A stretch of DNA of 14,329 nucleotides from an uncultured Verrucomicrobia subdivision 3 bacterium (GTDB taxonomy: Bacteria; Verrucomicrobiota; Verrucomicrobiae; Limisphaerales; CAMLLE01): NCBI GenBank assembly GCA_946480555.1, contig CAMLLE010000018.1:1-14329 (forward strand), in the 5' to 3' direction. Below the pieces are notes generated by a model, which had not been told where the DNA came from, did not search any database, and saw only the letters and a program-made list of their open reading frames with translations. Both the position numbers and the translations under genes were made by a program. This document shows positions 14,287 through 14,329 of this stretch, piece after piece (within the stretch, counting starts at the first letter, position 1; each line of letters begins with the position of its first letter).

Positions 14287-14316
14287 AACCACGGATGAAC
14301 ACAGATGAACACGGAT
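14287..14316 (+). repeat. 10-nt-period repeat after lutA
   Basis: ACGGATGAAC (14291-14300) is followed by ACAGATGAAC (14301-14310) and ACGGAT (14311-14316), about 2.6 copies of a 10-nt unit, preceded by AACC. From memory, strings of this CACGGATGAACACGGAT type recur as dispersed intergenic repeats in Verrucomicrobiota and other environmental genomes. This is not verified here. It starts 6 nt after the lutA stop, so any lutB would begin beyond it. Confidence 0.55.
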
Positions 14317-14329
14317 CCGTTGCCGATGC

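Overview
The window reads as chromosomal DNA from a GC-rich member of the Verrucomicrobiota/PVC group, perhaps a Pedosphaera/Limisphaerales-like lineage. This placement is inference. It rests on the secreted DUF1080 plus ThuA pair, which is typical of Verrucomicrobiota and Planctomycetota, on the general lack of Shine-Dalgarno sequences, and on the style of the intergenic hairpin repeats. No phage, plasmid, CRISPR, rRNA or tRNA is seen. Twelve protein genes are supported, nearly all full length.

Layout. (1) 105-4411, plus strand: uvrB (excision repair), overlapped by 4 nt by a GlpG-type rhomboid protease, then an MFS exporter. (2) 4414-6975: a sulfur-handling module. An ArsR-family repressor (minus strand) is divergent from ygaP (membrane rhodanese) and a CoA-disulfide reductase fused to a second rhodanese. 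The 30-nt gap between the divergent genes holds a dyad operator embedded in two face-to-face promoters. (3) 7041-10004, plus strand: a GT4 glycosyltransferase, trpF, and an SDR sugar-nucleotide epimerase of the CDP-paratose/tyvelose 2-epimerase type. The first and third suggest surface polysaccharide synthesis, while trpF belongs to tryptophan synthesis. (4) 10124-11915: two exported proteins, DUF1080 (3-keto-disaccharide hydrolase family) and ThuA-like, probably for carbohydrate use. (5) 12026-13135, minus strand: an M29 metallo-aminopeptidase. (6) 13567-14280, plus strand: a LutA-type two-CCG-domain iron-sulfur protein that stops near the window edge; lutB/lutC may follow outside.

The least ordinary content is non-coding. 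Both gaps flanking the M29 gene carry inverted pairs of short hairpin units with GTAG directly 5' of the palindrome, which is the hallmark of REP/REPIN elements mobilised by RAYT transposases. The two gaps carry two different hairpin families. In the larger gap (13136-13566) the two copies differ at 3 of 13 stem base pairs and all three changes are compensatory, so the fold appears to be what is conserved. The same gap holds a third, partial unit and a separate 22-bp-arm CT/GA-rich inverted repeat. The window ends in a 10-nt-period repeat that looks dispersed.

The best candidate for a regulated system is the ArsR/ygaP/CoA-disulfide-reductase module. It matches known persulfide-handling logic (compare E. 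coli YgaV/YgaP) rather than a new pathway, but its compact divergent control region and the extra cysteine-rich tail of YgaP are worth testing.
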